Origin: Vibrio barjaei
GTDB lineage: Bacteria; Pseudomonadota; Gammaproteobacteria; Enterobacterales; Vibrionaceae
Assembly (NCBI RefSeq): GCF_001639065.2
Contig: NZ_LQXO02000003.1
Location: 62,001 to 126,000, forward strand
Length of the DNA: 64,000 nt
Direction of reading: 5' to 3'
The notes beneath the pieces were generated by a model, which saw only the letters and a list, made by a program, of their open reading frames with translations, was not told where the DNA came from and ran no database searches. Each line of letters opens with the position of its first letter. Position 1 is the stretch's first letter. A program made the translations under genes and the position numbers. Shown in pieces: positions 1 through 6,692 of the stretch.

Positions 1-393
1 GCCACCTTCAAACTCACCTTCTAACCAACGGTCTACAATCATTTTAGCGAGCTCAATTCCTACGACGCGAGAGCCGAACGAAAGAATGTTGGTGTTGTTA
101 TGCTCGCGAGAAAGCTGAGCGGTGTATGGGTCGCTGCAAACCACTGCGCGAATACCTGGAACTTTGTTAGCAGCTAGCGAAATGCCAACACCTGTTCCGC
201 AGATCAAAATGCCGCGCTCGGCTTGACCTGAAATTACTGAGTGTGCAACCGCTTTGCCGTATTGAGGGTAGTCAGTTCGCTCAGCAGATTGAGCACCTAA
301 GTCGATCACTTGATGACCTTTTTGCTCTAAGTGACTAATAACGAGAGCTTTGTGTTCGAAACCTACGTGGTCACAACCGATAGAAATGATCAT
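1..393 (-). CDS. rpiB: Ribose-5-phosphate isomerase B (3' end outside window)
   Basis: RpiB interconverts ribose 5-phosphate and ribulose 5-phosphate in the cytosolic pentose phosphate pathway. About 131 residues are visible, beginning MIISIGCDHVGFEHK. The family is near 150 residues, so only a short C-terminal part is missing beyond base 1. The N-terminal GCDHVGFEHK and the active-site stretch CGTGVGISLAANK, which carries the catalytic cysteine, are both present, as is a REHNNTNILSFGSR segment. The ATG lies at 393-391. The gene diverges from the sucrose module across a 214-bp AT-rich gap. Family assignment is secure; the LacA/RpiB isomerases are close relatives, so the exact sugar is inferred. 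Confidence 0.9.
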   Translation of the reverse strand, partial: MIISIGCDHVGFEHKALVISHLEQKGHQVIDLGAQSAERTDYPQYGKAVAHSVISGQAERGILICGTGVGISLAANKVPGIRAVVCSDPYTAQLSREHNNTNILSFGSRVVGIELAKMIVDRWLEGEFEGG

Positions 394-436
394 GTTTGTC
401 TGTACCTTAACCGATAAATATGGATTTGATTTTACG

Positions 437-547
437 ATAAAATTCACATCTGTAAATATTTAATTTTCGCCAAAATCTCGATTGCAATATAAGTGAATGA
501 AAAATAACAATTAAAAAGTTCACAATAAAATTCATTATCGTGTAAAT
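437..547. promoter_or_regulatory. Repeated motif upstream of the sucrose operon
   Basis: The 10-mer ATAAAATTCA occurs at 437-446 and again at 525-534, each time followed 4-6 bases later by TGTAAAT (451-457 and 541-547). The two copies lie on the same strand, 88 bases apart, in the AT-rich space between divergent rpiB and scrA. This arrangement suits a pair of regulator binding sites, possibly for the RpiR-type protein encoded after scrB. Function is inferred from position and repetition only. Confidence 0.35.
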
Positions 548-607
548 TTCATGAATTAATTTATTTTGTGATAAAGATCGTCGTCTAGCACGTAAAGGGG
601 TGATAGA

Positions 608-2044
608 TTGAAAAGCAATTACTCAATAAACAAATCACAGGATGAAATGATGTCTTATTCGTTGATTGCAGAAGAGTTGGTTAACTCGCTAGGCGGTGAA
701 CAAAACATAGTATCGGTCGCGCACTGTGCAACACGTTTACGTGTGATGGTGGCAGATGAAACCAAAATCGATAAAGAGAGGATTGAAGATACAGACAAGG
801 TAAAGGGCGCGTTCTTTAACAGTGGCCAGTACCAAATTATCTTCGGAACAGGAACGGTTAACCGTGTATTTGAGGCGGTTCAGAATCTCGATTTGTCAAC
901 GTCTTCAAAGTCAGAAATTAAACAAGCAGCAAACCAACAAGGTACAGCGCTACAACGAGCAATTCGCACATTCAGTGATGTGTTCGTCCCACTGATACCA
1001 GCCTTGGTAGCAACAGGGTTGTTTATGGGGCTTCGTGGACTTGTGACGCGACCTGAAGTGTTGGCTATCTTTGGTCTAACGCCGGATTCTATTCCTGCAA
1101 ACTTTATCCTTTATACTCAAATTCTTACGGATACGGCGTTTATCTTCTTACCTGCAATGGTGGCTTGGTCGGCAAGCCGCGTATTCGGCGGGACACCATT
1201 GATAGGTTTGGTGCTTGGTCTGATGTTGGTTTCCCCTGCATTACCTAATGCGTGGGCGGTTGGCTTCGGTGAAGCGAATCCATTGATGTTCTTTGGCTTT
1301 ATTCCAGTCGTTGGCTACCAAGGTTCGGTTATTCCAGCATTTATCGCAGGTTTCTTAACCGCGAAGTTGGAACGCCGTATTCGCTCAATCATGCCAGAGG
1401 CGTTTGATTTGGTCATGACCCCATTCCTAACGCTGCTTATTATGAGTGCTGTTGCGCTTCTTGCTGTAGGTCCATTGTTCCACATCGTTGAAGTGACCAT
1501 GGTAGAGGCGACTAAGTACTTGCTTGACCTACCATTTGGCTTAAGTGGTCTGATTATCGGCTTCGTGTGGGATTTGATTGTTATCACTGGTGTTCACCAC
1601 GTGTTTAACCTGTTAGAAATCCAGCTACTAGCGAACGAAGGCAGTAACGTTTTCAACGCACTTATTACTGGTGCCATCTCAGCTCAAGGTGCAGCGTGTC
1701 TAGCGGTTGGTATGAAGACGCAAAGTAAGAAGCTTAAAGCGCTGTGTTTCCCATCAACGGTATCTGCTTTCCTAGGTATTATTGAACCAGCAATCTTTGG
1801 TGTGAACCTTCGTTACTATCGTCCATTTGTATTCGCTCTAGTCGGTGGTGCTGCTGGTGGGTTTGTAGCACAAATTCTTGGGCTAGCGGCGAGCGGTATG
1901 GCGGTAACCGTTATACCAGGCACGTTACTTTATCTAGATGGTCAGATTCTCTCTTACTTACTCGTTCACGCGGTAAGTTGTGGTGTGGCGTTCTCGTTGA
2001 CTTACACCATGGGTTTCTCTGACAAGATGCTTGAAAAGAAATAA
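608..2044 (+). CDS. scrA: PTS sucrose-specific EIIBC permease
   Basis: This membrane permease imports and phosphorylates sucrose to sucrose 6-phosphate using phosphate from the PTS. The N-terminal EIIB domain carries the phosphorylated cysteine in the motif VAHCATRLRV (C40 from this start). About ten hydrophobic segments of the EIIC domain fill residues ~115-475. There is no EIIA domain, so it probably borrows the glucose EIIA (Crr). The start is TTG at 608, chosen because AAAGGGG (594-600) sits 7 bases upstream; ATG codons at 647 and 650 would lack so good a ribosome site. Substrate choice rests on the adjacent GH32 hydrolase; a related beta-fructoside would also fit. Confidence 0.88.
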   Translation: MKSNYSINKSQDEMMSYSLIAEELVNSLGGEQNIVSVAHCATRLRVMVADETKIDKERIEDTDKVKGAFFNSGQYQIIFGTGTVNRVFEAVQNLDLSTSSKSEIKQAANQQGTALQRAIRTFSDVFVPLIPALVATGLFMGLRGLVTRPEVLAIFGLTPDSIPANFILYTQILTDTAFIFLPAMVAWSASRVFGGTPLIGLVLGLMLVSPALPNAWAVGFGEANPLMFFGFIPVVGYQGSVIPAFIAGFLTAKLERRIRSIMPEAFDLVMTPFLTLLIMSAVALLAVGPLFHIVEVTMVEATKYLLDLPFGLSGLIIGFVWDLIVITGVHHVFNLLEIQLLANEGSNVFNALITGAISAQGAACLAVGMKTQSKKLKALCFPSTVSAFLGIIEPAIFGVNLRYYRPFVFALVGGAAGGFVAQILGLAASGMAVTVIPGTLLYLDGQILSYLLVHAVSCGVAFSLTYTMGFSDKMLEKK

Positions 2045-2057
2045 GTGATTTAATGAT

Positions 2058-2081
2058 AAGCCTCCCTCAATGGGGAGGCTT
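2058..2081 (+). promoter_or_regulatory. Intercistronic hairpin between scrA and scrB
   Basis: AAGCCTCCC (2058-2066) pairs perfectly with GGGAGGCTT (2073-2081) around a 6-base loop, giving a 9-bp stem directly before the scrB ribosome site GGAG (2083-2086). Only a short T stretch follows, so it may be a weak terminator, an mRNA stabiliser or a structure that lowers scrB translation relative to scrA. Confidence 0.6.
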
Positions 2082-2091
2082 TGGAGTTTTT

Positions 2092-3501
2092 ATGACAGAT
2101 ACTCAATATTTCCTGCAAACCATCCAATCTTTGCTCAATGCTCCCAAACAGGGAGAGCATGACCCATATCGTCCAGTGTGGCACTTCGCTCCACGTGTTG
2201 GTTTATTGAATGACCCCAACGGCTTATCGTTTTTTAATGGTGAATACCATCTGTTCTATCAGTGGAACCCACTCAAATGTGAACATGGTGCAAAGGCCTG
2301 GGGGCTAGCAACGTCCCCAGACCTTATTCATTGGCAGCATAAACCCCTAGCTTTGGCACCGACTGAAGACTATGAGACCTCGGGTTGTTACTCCGGTTCT
2401 GCTATTGAAGTCGATGGTAAGCTTGAGCTGTTTTACACCGGTAATGTCAAATACCCACAAGGTGGTCGAACTGCCTATCAGTGTCGAGCACAGCTAGATG
2501 AGCAGGGCATGGTCATTAAGCTTGGGCCGGTATTGTCATTGCCTGAAGGTTATAGCGGTCATGTTCGAGATCCTAAAGTTTGGAAACGTGGTAAGCATTA
2601 TTACATGGTGCTTGGAGCAGAAGATCTGCAACAGCGTGGTGTTGTGATTTTATATCGATCTACTGACCTGCATCAGTGGGAGAAATGTGGTGACATTTAC
2701 GGCACTGACATCAATGGCAAGCAAGATGCTAACTTTATGCTGGAGTGTCCAGATCTCTTCGCTCTTGATGGGCGCGATGTCATGATTACTTGTCCAAAGA
2801 CTTGGATAGATATCGAGGGCAAAGCGACAGAAACATTTGATGTTGAGGTCACTTTGGGTGAGCTCGATTACCACCAAGCGATTTACAACGCTACTGGCAG
2901 CCGTTTGATGGACCACGGGTTCGATTTCTATGCGCCACAGACTTTCGAAGATAATAAGGGACGTCGTATTTTGTTTGGTTGGATGGGTAAACCGGATGAG
3001 TTTGAACCTTATCAACCAACTATTGAATATGGTTGGATTCACCAAATGACCTGCCCGCGCAGATTAACCATTCTCAACGGTGAGCTGTTACAACAACCCG
3101 TTGAAGAATTGGCGACGTTGCGCCGCAATCCACTATCAGGCACCTGCCTATCCACCTCTTTGGTTGGCTTAAGTGCCGAATTGTTGCTGCAAGATATTGA
3201 CGGAGCCACTATCGCGATTGAGCTATCCGATGATTTATCACTGTTAGTCACGCCTTCGAACATCACAACTCGACGTAAGAACCTTAAAACAGGTTTATGG
3301 GAAGTTAAAGCATGGCAGGGGAAAGTCTCTTCGTTGCAGCTGATGCGTGACCACTCATGTGTTGAAGTCTTTATCAATGACGGAAAGGCAGTAATGACCA
3401 GTCGATTCTTTGGACAAGCAAATAGCAGTGAGCTGCAATGTGGTTTCCGATTTGAAAGTGATAAAGCAGTCAACTATCAGCATTGGACATTAGAGATTTA
3501 G
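2092..3501 (+). CDS. scrB: Sucrose-6-phosphate hydrolase (GH32)
   Basis: This cytosolic GH32 enzyme splits sucrose 6-phosphate into glucose 6-phosphate and fructose. The catalytic nucleophile motif LLNDPNG (D41 from this start), the transition-state stabiliser RDPK and the acid/base motif ECPD are all present in the N-terminal five-bladed propeller, followed by a C-terminal beta-sandwich; 469 residues is typical. I chose ATG 2092 with GGAG at 2083-2086. An in-frame ATG at 2053 lies inside the preceding hairpin and would add 13 residues with no family counterpart. The gene follows scrA by 47 bases and is probably cotranscribed. No fructokinase gene lies nearby, so free fructose must be phosphorylated by a distant enzyme. 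Confidence 0.92.
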   Translation: MTDTQYFLQTIQSLLNAPKQGEHDPYRPVWHFAPRVGLLNDPNGLSFFNGEYHLFYQWNPLKCEHGAKAWGLATSPDLIHWQHKPLALAPTEDYETSGCYSGSAIEVDGKLELFYTGNVKYPQGGRTAYQCRAQLDEQGMVIKLGPVLSLPEGYSGHVRDPKVWKRGKHYYMVLGAEDLQQRGVVILYRSTDLHQWEKCGDIYGTDINGKQDANFMLECPDLFALDGRDVMITCPKTWIDIEGKATETFDVEVTLGELDYHQAIYNATGSRLMDHGFDFYAPQTFEDNKGRRILFGWMGKPDEFEPYQPTIEYGWIHQMTCPRRLTILNGELLQQPVEELATLRRNPLSGTCLSTSLVGLSAELLLQDIDGATIAIELSDDLSLLVTPSNITTRRKNLKTGLWEVKAWQGKVSSLQLMRDHSCVEVFINDGKAVMTSRFFGQANSSELQCGFRFESDKAVNYQHWTLEI

Positions 3502-3575
3502 TGATTCAAGTGCACACTCGTCGCTGACAGGTGCAGAAAATCCAGTAGTTTTAGGGTTATAATGAAGGAAATACT

Positions 3576-4445
3576 TTGAGAGCTGTGTTGAAAGTTGTGA
3601 ACTCGAATCAGGTAATCCCCAATATACGCATGATGATGCCGTCGCTGACTAAGACGGAACAATCGATAGCGGAAAACTTTTTGCAGCCGCATTTTTTGCA
3701 AAAATCGACCTCGATCAATGAGGTTGCAGGGCGATTAAGTGTCTCTCCGGCACTGATTGTCAAAGTGTCGAAGAAGTTGGGTTTTAGCGGCTTTAAACAG
3801 CTGAAAGAGTCGTTGTATGCACAGAGCGAAACTCAGTCCTATGCGCCAAGTGAGCGTTTGTTGCCTGATGATAGCGCTGAGAAGATTGTGTCAAAGGTAC
3901 TGCAAAACTCCATAAATGCCCTAACTGAGATCCTCAATTTCGTGGATGTAGGGATGGTCGATGCTGCTGCTGAGGCCCTGCTAAAGGCTCGCAATATTGA
4001 GCTTTTTGCAGTGGGTGGTTCAAGCATTATTTGTGAAGATTTTCAGCATAAGCTGCTACGTATTGGTATTAAATCATCGGTGCCTAAAGATCGTCACTTA
4101 ATGCTAATGTCAGCGAGCATTATGACAGACCAAGACGTTGTGTTGGTGGTCTCTCATTCTGGCCAGACGGTTGATCTCATGGATGCTGTGCGTCAGGCAA
4201 AACAGTCTGGTGCGACCGTGATTTCTATTACCAATAACTATCACGCAGAGCTGTCATCCTTGTCGGATATCCCACTTTATGCGCCAGCATCACCTGAGCC
4301 TGTGCTTGGCAAAAACGGCACTGCGCGTTTGGTTAAATTGGCGATGATCGACAGTTTGTATGCCACCATGGCAAGCAAAATGCCATCTCTAGCGGAAGAG
4401 AGTTTGAGCAAAACCATCAGAGCAGTAGAACGATTGCATCGCTAA
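3576..4445 (+). CDS. RpiR/MurR-family transcriptional regulator (HTH + SIS)
   Basis: This 289-residue protein has an N-terminal RpiR-type helix-turn-helix (residues ~12-85, including NEVAGRLSVSPALIVKVSKK) and a C-terminal SIS sugar-phosphate isomerase fold (~120-255, with AVGGSSIICEDF and VVSHSGQT). SIS domains in this family bind phosphosugars as effectors. It starts at TTG 3576 with AAGGAA 5 bases upstream, matching the TTG start of scrA. It lies 74 bases after scrB in the same direction, so it probably controls this operon in response to sucrose 6-phosphate or a hexose phosphate. Known scr operons usually use a LacI-type ScrR, so this wiring is unusual. Repressor or activator mode is unknown. 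Confidence 0.85.
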   Translation: MRAVLKVVNSNQVIPNIRMMMPSLTKTEQSIAENFLQPHFLQKSTSINEVAGRLSVSPALIVKVSKKLGFSGFKQLKESLYAQSETQSYAPSERLLPDDSAEKIVSKVLQNSINALTEILNFVDVGMVDAAAEALLKARNIELFAVGGSSIICEDFQHKLLRIGIKSSVPKDRHLMLMSASIMTDQDVVLVVSHSGQTVDLMDAVRQAKQSGATVISITNNYHAELSSLSDIPLYAPASPEPVLGKNGTARLVKLAMIDSLYATMASKMPSLAEESLSKTIRAVERLHR

Positions 4446-4480
4446 GCTTCTGTTAAATAAGTAGTTTGTTCTGCCATTTG

Positions 4481-4515
4481 AGCCCATCGACCGTAAGAAG
4501 TTGATGGGCTTTTCT
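4481..4515 (+). terminator. Terminator after the sucrose operon
   Basis: AGCCCATCGAC (4481-4491) pairs with GTTGATGGGCT (4500-4510), an 11-bp stem with one G-T pair and an 8-base loop, followed by TTTCT. It separates the sucrose operon from the arsenic cluster. Confidence 0.8.
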
Positions 4516-4568
4516 ATGTTTCCCAAGATATTCAACTATGAAGGTTTTATGACAGCTTAAAAAGATTC

Positions 4569-4615
4569 TTGACTCTTAATATATAAAAATTAATATATAC
4601 GCATATCCATATATG
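4569..4615 (+). promoter_or_regulatory. arsR1 promoter with repeated AT-rich operator
   Basis: TTGACT (4569-4574) is a good -35. The 10-mer TTAATATATA occurs at 4576-4585 and 4590-4599, separated by AAAA, so the second copy covers the expected -10 (AATATA at 4592-4597 with a 17-base spacer). A further palindrome, CATATATG, lies at 4608-4615. Repression by ArsR1 binding across the promoter is the natural reading; it is inferred from layout. Confidence 0.5.
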
Positions 4616-4626
4616 AGTATTTAGGT

Positions 4627-4950
4627 ATGCTTCCGCATGAGTTTTTCAAATTGATGTCTGATGAAACACGTATCCGAACCTTGCTGTGGGTATCTGCGAA
4701 TGAATCGGTCTGTGTGAATAGTCTTGTTGAGGCATTGGGAGAGAGCCAACCAAAAGTCTCAAGACATTTGGCAATGTTAAGGCAAGCTGGTGTACTAAAA
4801 GATACTCGTAAAGGGCAGCATGTTTTTTACAGCTTGGCGGAAGGGCTGCCAGGCTGGTTATACAGAACCTTGAAAGGGCTTGAGCAATCGAACTGCTTGC
4901 AAAGCGCTTATCAACTAAACTTTAACGAACTTGTGCCACCTTCTAAGTAG
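4627..4950 (+). CDS. arsR: ArsR-family repressor, first copy (ArsR1)
   Basis: This 107-residue winged-helix repressor aligns well with classical ArsR around SQPKVSRHLAMLRQAGVL, the DNA-recognition helix. The metalloid site of E. coli ArsR (C32, C34, C37 in ELCVCDLC) is largely missing. Only the first cysteine is kept, as C29 in SVCVNSL; the other two positions are N and V. A second cysteine, C90, lies near the C-terminus. It heads the GAPDH-phosphatase-arsJ genes, 53 bases upstream of the GAPDH start, and its promoter carries AT-rich repeats. It may sense As(III) with a different cysteine set (C29/C90) or a different ligand. Being the operon repressor is inferred from position. Confidence 0.85.
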   Translation: MLPHEFFKLMSDETRIRTLLWVSANESVCVNSLVEALGESQPKVSRHLAMLRQAGVLKDTRKGQHVFYSLAEGLPGWLYRTLKGLEQSNCLQSAYQLNFNELVPPSK

Positions 4951-5003
4951 GTATCAGGCGTTAGTTCATCACCGAATGTATTAAGTAATTAAGAGATTGA
5001 GTT

Positions 5004-6008
5004 ATGGCTATTAAAGTAGGTATTAACGGATTTGGTCGAATTGGTCGTTTGGCTCTGCGTGCTGCTTTCGATTGGCAAGAATTAGAATTTGTGTTGATCA
5101 ACGATGTCGCAGGCGATGCAACCACACTAGGTCATCTGCTTGAATTCGATTCAGTTCAAGGTACCTGGCATCATGGTGTTACAGTCGAAGGTAATGAGCT
5201 TGTTATCGATGGTAAGCGCATTAAAACCACGCAAGAGCGCGATATCGACGCGATCGATTGGTCTGACTGTGATGTGGTGATTGAAGCAACGGGTGTGCAC
5301 CGCAAAACTGAATTCTTGAATAAATACTTAGATCAAGGCGTTAAGCGTGTTGTGGTTTCTGCGCCAGTGAAAGAAGCCGGTATTGCTAATATTGTCGTCG
5401 GTGTTAACGACGATATTTTCGACGCTGAAGCACATCGTATTGTTACAGCAGCATCGTGCACGACTAACTGTATTGCACCAGTTGTGAAAGTGATTCACGA
5501 AAAATTGGGTATTGAGCAGTCATCGTTTACTACGATTCATGATTTGACTAATACGCAAACTATCCTAGATGCACCACACAAAGATCTACGTCGTGCTCGC
5601 GCTTGTGGCATGAGCCTTATTCCGACAACGACAGGCAGTGCAACCGCTATCGTTGAGATTTTCCCAGAGCTGAAGGGCAAGATTAATGGCCACGCTGTTC
5701 GTGTCCCGTTAGCGAATGCATCTTTGACTGACATTATCTTTGACGTCAAACGTGACACCACTGCAGAAGAGGTGAACACGCTACTGAAAGAAGCGTCAGA
5801 GGGTGAGCTGAAGGGAATTCTTGGCTTTGAAGAACGACCATTGGTGTCCATCGATTATAAAGGTGACCAGCGTTCAACGATTGTCGATGCACAATCTACA
5901 ATGGTGGTAGGCTCTCGTATGGTGAAAATCTATGCGTGGTATGACAATGAAATGGGCTATGCAACACGCACAGCAGAATTGGTTCGTAAAGTCGGTCTAG
6001 TGGGGTAA
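5004..6008 (+). CDS. Glyceraldehyde-3-phosphate dehydrogenase of the arsenic cluster
   Basis: This type I GAPDH has 334 residues. The NAD-binding [14 protein letters not shown] opens the protein, the catalytic cysteine is C152 in ASCTTNC, and the base is H179. It looks fully active. In arsJ operons the dedicated GAPDH uses arsenate in place of phosphate and makes unstable 1-arseno-3-phosphoglycerate, which ArsJ exports; this pairing is established in Pseudomonas aeruginosa and, as I recall, reported for V. cholerae. Here the gene sits between arsR1 and the phosphatase-like gene, two genes before arsJ, which supports that role over general glycolysis. Its stop overlaps the next start (TAATG), indicating translational coupling. 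Confidence 0.92.
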   Translation: MAIKVGINGFGRIGRLALRAAFDWQELEFVLINDVAGDATTLGHLLEFDSVQGTWHHGVTVEGNELVIDGKRIKTTQERDIDAIDWSDCDVVIEATGVHRKTEFLNKYLDQGVKRVVVSAPVKEAGIANIVVGVNDDIFDAEAHRIVTAASCTTNCIAPVVKVIHEKLGIEQSSFTTIHDLTNTQTILDAPHKDLRRARACGMSLIPTTTGSATAIVEIFPELKGKINGHAVRVPLANASLTDIIFDVKRDTTAEEVNTLLKEASEGELKGILGFEERPLVSIDYKGDQRSTIVDAQSTMVVGSRMVKIYAWYDNEMGYATRTAELVRKVGLVG

Positions 6009-6505
6009 TGATGATGCATCCAACATGGGAACTGAATGTAGATAATGCGGCGCTAGTGTTAACGCCTTGTCCTGGAACTAAAGATGTATCTCTGGATGAT
6101 TCATTAGCGCAACTTAAAGCTCAAGGTGTGACTGTGATTGTGACGGCTCTTGATAATCACGAGATGGCGGAAGCAGGAGTTGCAGAACTTGGTGCAAAAG
6201 CAAGAGCGCTAGGGATCAAATGGTTTCAAACTGCGATTGAAGATGATCGCGCGCCAAGTGTTGAATTTGCAGATGATTGGAAAGCAATTTCGCCAGAATT
6301 ACATCAAGCGGTTAAGGCGGGTGAAAAGGTTGCAATGCACTGCATGGGTGGTTCCGGACGTACTGGTCTTCTAGCGGCCAATTTGCTGCTAGAAAAAGGT
6401 TGGGATCTTGAGACGATTCGCCGTGAAGTGCAGGCATTACGTCCAGGCGCTTTTACCAAACAGCCACAAATTGATTATGTAGAGAAGTTAGCGGCGACGT
6501 TCTAA
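6008..6505 (+). CDS. Tyrosine/dual-specificity phosphatase-like protein in the arsenic operon
   Basis: This 165-residue cytosolic protein has the CX5R signature of cysteine-based phosphatases in HCMGGSGRTG, with nucleophile C112, phosphate-loop R118 and a possible general acid at D79/D80 (EDDRAPS). The sequence around it resembles the CDKN3-like group. Its ATG overlaps the GAPDH stop, so it is translated with GAPDH. The same loop geometry is used by eukaryotic arsenate reductases of the Acr2/Cdc25 type, and no thioredoxin-fold ArsC is nearby, so arsenate reduction is one candidate role. A phosphatase acting on a glycolytic intermediate is the main alternative. Family is secure from the motif; substrate is unknown. 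Confidence 0.8.
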   Translation: MMMHPTWELNVDNAALVLTPCPGTKDVSLDDSLAQLKAQGVTVIVTALDNHEMAEAGVAELGAKARALGIKWFQTAIEDDRAPSVEFADDWKAISPELHQAVKAGEKVAMHCMGGSGRTGLLAANLLLEKGWDLETIRREVQALRPGAFTKQPQIDYVEKLAATF

Positions 6506-6589
6506 TTGTCGCCCATTTAACTTTCATCACAATTACAGTGTGTCTGTAAAAGCGGGAGTCTCGTTTAGGTAGGTACTCACGTTGAGTAG

Positions 6590-6653
6590 ACCCCTGCCTT
6601 CGCAGGGGTGACGATGCTTTACTGAGTGACTTTGTTTTACTGAGTTACTCAAC
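6590..6653 (+). promoter_or_regulatory. Hairpin and 18-bp tandem repeat before arsJ
   Basis: The 187-bp gap before arsJ holds a perfect 8-bp hairpin, ACCCCTGC (6590-6597) with GCAGGGGT (6602-6609) around CTTC. It also holds two tandem 18-base units at 6618-6635 and 6636-6653, both starting TTTACTGAGT. The hairpin lacks a T run, so it is not a classical terminator. It could be a partial attenuator or RNA-processing point setting ArsJ level, and the repeats could be a regulator site. Confidence 0.4.
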
Positions 6654-6692
6654 TTTACACGAGTAATTAAACCCTACTCAGGCAGAAGAATT

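Noticed and set aside
567..582. Possible CRP site upstream of scrA
   Set aside because: Only the TGTGA half is present; the other half reads TCGTC. It also lies within about 25 bases of the start codon, too close for activation.
2053..2091. Upstream ATG for the GH32 gene
   Set aside because: It lies inside the intercistronic hairpin, lacks a ribosome site, and adds 13 residues that have no counterpart in the family.
3558..3563. Perfect TATAAT before the RpiR-type regulator gene
   Set aside because: It lies only 12 bases before the start codon, so a transcript would begin after the ribosome site, and no -35 is visible. Chance in AT-rich sequence is more likely.
6618..6653. Tandem 18-base repeats considered as a CRISPR or phage attachment remnant
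   Set aside because: Only two imperfect adjacent copies, no spacers, no cas genes and no integrase nearby.
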